Origin: Bacillota bacterium
GTDB taxonomy: Bacteria > Bacillota > SHA-98 > Ch115 > JABLXJ01
Assembly: GCA_013178125.1 (NCBI GenBank)
Contig: JABLXJ010000007.1
Coordinates: forward strand, 101,003-165,002
Length of the DNA stretch: 64,000 nucleotides
Direction of reading: 5' to 3'
Both the position numbers and the translations under genes were made by a program. The notes under the pieces were generated by a model. That model was not told the DNA's origin, did not search any database, and saw only the letters and a program-made list of their open reading frames with translations. Shown here piece by piece: positions 62,583-64,000 of the stretch (the stretch's first letter is position 1; every line of letters begins with the position of its first letter).

Positions 62583-63330
62583 TACCTCAGCCTCCATTGG
62601 GAGCGTAGCGGTGGTTGATGATTCAGGCCCTATCGGAGAGGTATTTTTTACTGTAACGCGGGCGAGATCAGAGGAGACTATGGCCATTTGCGGGCACCTC
62701 CTGGGTGACCTGGGATTCAAGTTGAGGGATATGAACGGGATCGGCGTTGGGGTCGGTCCGGGCTCCTTCACAGGGGTCCGGATAGCTGTTACGATGGCCA
62801 AGACCCTCTCCTACATGCTCAAGATCCCGCTTGCCGGGGTTTTGACGCTAGATGCCCTAGCACATGCCATGAGATTCTGGCCAGGCGTGATCTGCCCCAT
62901 GATCGCTGCCCGGCGGCGGCAGGTCTATGCGGCCAGCTATACCAGCTATGATTGTCTTGATCTTAGTGAACCGGGCGGCGAGCGTCCAGGTACAGGCAAA
63001 GGAAGGCGCCCCAGCCAGCCTGCGATCGTAGATGTGGATGTTGTGATCGAGGACATGGCAGGCCTGGGGGAGGATGTCTTATTTACAGGCGATGGGGCGG
63101 CCCGGTACCGGGCGGAAATCGAGGGTGCGTTTGCGAGGGCAGGCAAGAGGGCCCGTGCGCATGTGGCCCTGGGAATACAGGCCGCGGTGCACGCCTCGAG
63201 CATCGCTGAGATTGCGAGATGCAGGATCGAGGCGGGAGATGTGGATGACCCATTTACCCTGGCACCATTCTATTTGAGAAAGTCTGGGGCTGAACTTGTA
63301 TGGGAACAAAGGTCTATGAGATCCGTTTGA
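62563..63330 (+). CDS. tsaB: tRNA t6A biosynthesis protein TsaB
   Basis: TsaB is the inactive ASKHA-fold scaffold partner of TsaD. The 255-residue sequence shows RVLAFDTSASIGSVAVVDD, the GVGVGPGSFTGVRIAVTMAK motif and VICPMIAARRRQVYAA. It is longer than many TsaB proteins owing to a polar insert near 140 (PGGERPGTGKGRRPSQP). ATG 62563 lies inside tsaE and the 3' end overlaps rimI by 31 bases, so the operon is translationally coupled. Confidence 0.94.
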   Translation: MRVLAFDTSASIGSVAVVDDSGPIGEVFFTVTRARSEETMAICGHLLGDLGFKLRDMNGIGVGVGPGSFTGVRIAVTMAKTLSYMLKIPLAGVLTLDALAHAMRFWPGVICPMIAARRRQVYAASYTSYDCLDLSEPGGERPGTGKGRRPSQPAIVDVDVVIEDMAGLGEDVLFTGDGAARYRAEIEGAFARAGKRARAHVALGIQAAVHASSIAEIARCRIEAGDVDDPFTLAPFYLRKSGAELVWEQRSMRSV

Positions 63331-63758
63331 TGCGACAGGAGGACCTCGACCATGTTATCGAGATCGAGTCAGCTTCCTTTCCGACGCCATGGTCGAGGAA
63401 CGCATTTGCCTCTGAGCTTTTTCATAATAGCAGGGCATGCTACCTGGTGGCGAGCGTGGGTGAGCGGGTCGTAGGGTATATAGGGACCTGGTTGATACTG
63501 GATGAGGCTCATGTAACTAATATAGCCGTTCACCCGGACTATCGCCGGCAGGGGATCGGGGAGACGCTTCTTCGCTCCATGATGACGGTGGCAGCCTCTC
63601 GCGGGGCCAAGAGGATGACCCTCGAGGTGCGCGTTTCCAACAGGCCGGCCCAGAGGCTCTACGAGAAGCTGGGGTTCGCCCGGATCGGCCTCCGGAGAGG
63701 TTACTATCACGACAACAATGAGGATGCGATAATAATGTGGAAGGAGGGTCTCCTGTGA
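63300..63758 (+). CDS. rimI: Ribosomal protein S18-alanine N-acetyltransferase (RimI-type GNAT)
   Basis: A 152-residue GNAT acetyltransferase. The acetyl-CoA loop is [14 protein letters not shown], preceded by [10 protein letters not shown] and followed by [19 protein letters not shown], which is the RimI pattern. RimI acetylates the N-terminal alanine of ribosomal protein S18 and is usually found between tsaB and tsaD, as here. ATG 63300 overlaps the end of tsaB. Confidence 0.94.
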   Translation: MGTKVYEIRLMRQEDLDHVIEIESASFPTPWSRNAFASELFHNSRACYLVASVGERVVGYIGTWLILDEAHVTNIAVHPDYRRQGIGETLLRSMMTVAASRGAKRMTLEVRVSNRPAQRLYEKLGFARIGLRRGYYHDNNEDAIIMWKEGLL

Positions 63759-64000
63759 GCGCGGGACAGGGTGGGGCTATTGTCATCCTGGCATTTGAGA
63801 CGTCGTGTGATGAGACATCGTGCGCGGTTGTAACCGGCAACGGCACTGTGAGGGCGGCGTCCAATATCATCGCCTCCCAGGTCGAGCCCCACCAGAGATT
63901 TGGCGGCGTCGTCCCTGAGATCGCGTCGAGGAGCCATGTCGAAGCGATTATTCCCGTGCTCGACCGCGCCCTCGCAGGCGCCGGCATCGAGCCGCACGAG
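63755..64000 (+). CDS. tsaD: tRNA threonylcarbamoyltransferase TsaD, 3' truncated by the window
   Basis: The first 82 codons of TsaD, the catalytic subunit of t6A synthesis. The N-terminus [16 protein letters not shown] is the family signature, and [20 protein letters not shown], with the following SHVEAI, is the conserved metal-binding region. GTG 63755 lies 7 bases after AAGGAGG and overlaps the rimI stop (GTGA). The gene runs past the end of the window. Confidence 0.95.
   Translation, partial: MSAGQGGAIVILAFETSCDETSCAVVTGNGTVRAASNIIASQVEPHQRFGGVVPEIASRSHVEAIIPVLDRALAGAGIEPHE

Overview
The window is bacterial chromosomal DNA, about 58-60% G+C over most of its length, from a Gram-positive, probably spore-forming member of the Bacillota (Clostridia-like; I cannot place it lower). 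The evidence is a tRNA-Trp T-box leader, a Spo0E-type phosphatase, cdaA-cdaR-glmM, ftsEX followed by a CtpA-type protease and a MinJ-like PDZ membrane protein, an alr/mazEF neighbourhood, frequent GTG/TTG starts and strong AGGAGG-type ribosome sites. The left and right ends cut through genes (a WecG/TagA/CpsF glycosyltransferase and tsaD).

Layout. 1-2600: end of a wall-polymer glycosyltransferase, then a split transketolase. 2700-9800: cell-division and envelope block ftsE-ftsX, EnvC-like M23 hydrolase/activator, ctpA, MinJ-like PDZ protein, divergent polysaccharide deacetylase. 9900-16960: the whole nucleotide excision repair set uvrB-uvrA-uvrC. 17030-17730: a HAD phosphatase on the minus strand. 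17730-18650: a 0.9 kb non-coding stretch with a degenerate 30-bp tandem repeat and a degenerate two-repeat mini-CRISPR. 18657-29205: a lower-G+C type I-B CRISPR-Cas locus (cas6-cas8-cas7-cas5-cas3-cas4-cas1-cas2) and an array of 26 identical repeats. 29237-31350: promoter, Trp-specific T-box and a stand-alone trpB2. 32100-39160: a sugar or polyol catabolic cluster (RhaI-type isomerase, class II aldolase, zinc dehydrogenase, SDR, TIM-barrel protein), a Cof-type HAD phosphatase and a DeoR regulator. 39427-45600: a YhaM-like exoribonuclease, then glgA, galT and a class A penicillin-binding protein on the minus strand. 45958-57945: apgM, then cdaA-cdaR-glmM-glmS-acpS-nnr-alr-lpd-mazE-mazF, linking c-di-AMP signalling, UDP-GlcNAc supply and D-alanine supply. 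58027-61104: two amidohydrolases for N-acyl amino acids. 61518-64000: a Spo0E-like protein and the tsaE-tsaB-rimI-tsaD operon for tRNA t6A.

The items most worth a second look are around the CRISPR locus. (i) About 170-270 bp upstream of cas6 lies a degenerate repeat-spacer-repeat that resembles the array repeat (21 of 29 positions in the first copy); this is the layout of CreA/CreR-type guide RNAs that repress a cas promoter or a toxin. (ii) The array itself changes register at its midpoint: the 13 leader-proximal repeats are all preceded by G, as if 30 nt were duplicated, while the 13 distal ones are not (1 of 13). (iii) Just upstream sits a strictly 30-bp-periodic degenerate repeat of at least 11 units. 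A second theme is pervasive degenerate short tandem repeats between genes, with matching low-complexity Gly-Ala, Asn-Ser or His inserts in otherwise conserved enzymes.

All assignments come from reading the sequence and motif recognition; no database search was possible.
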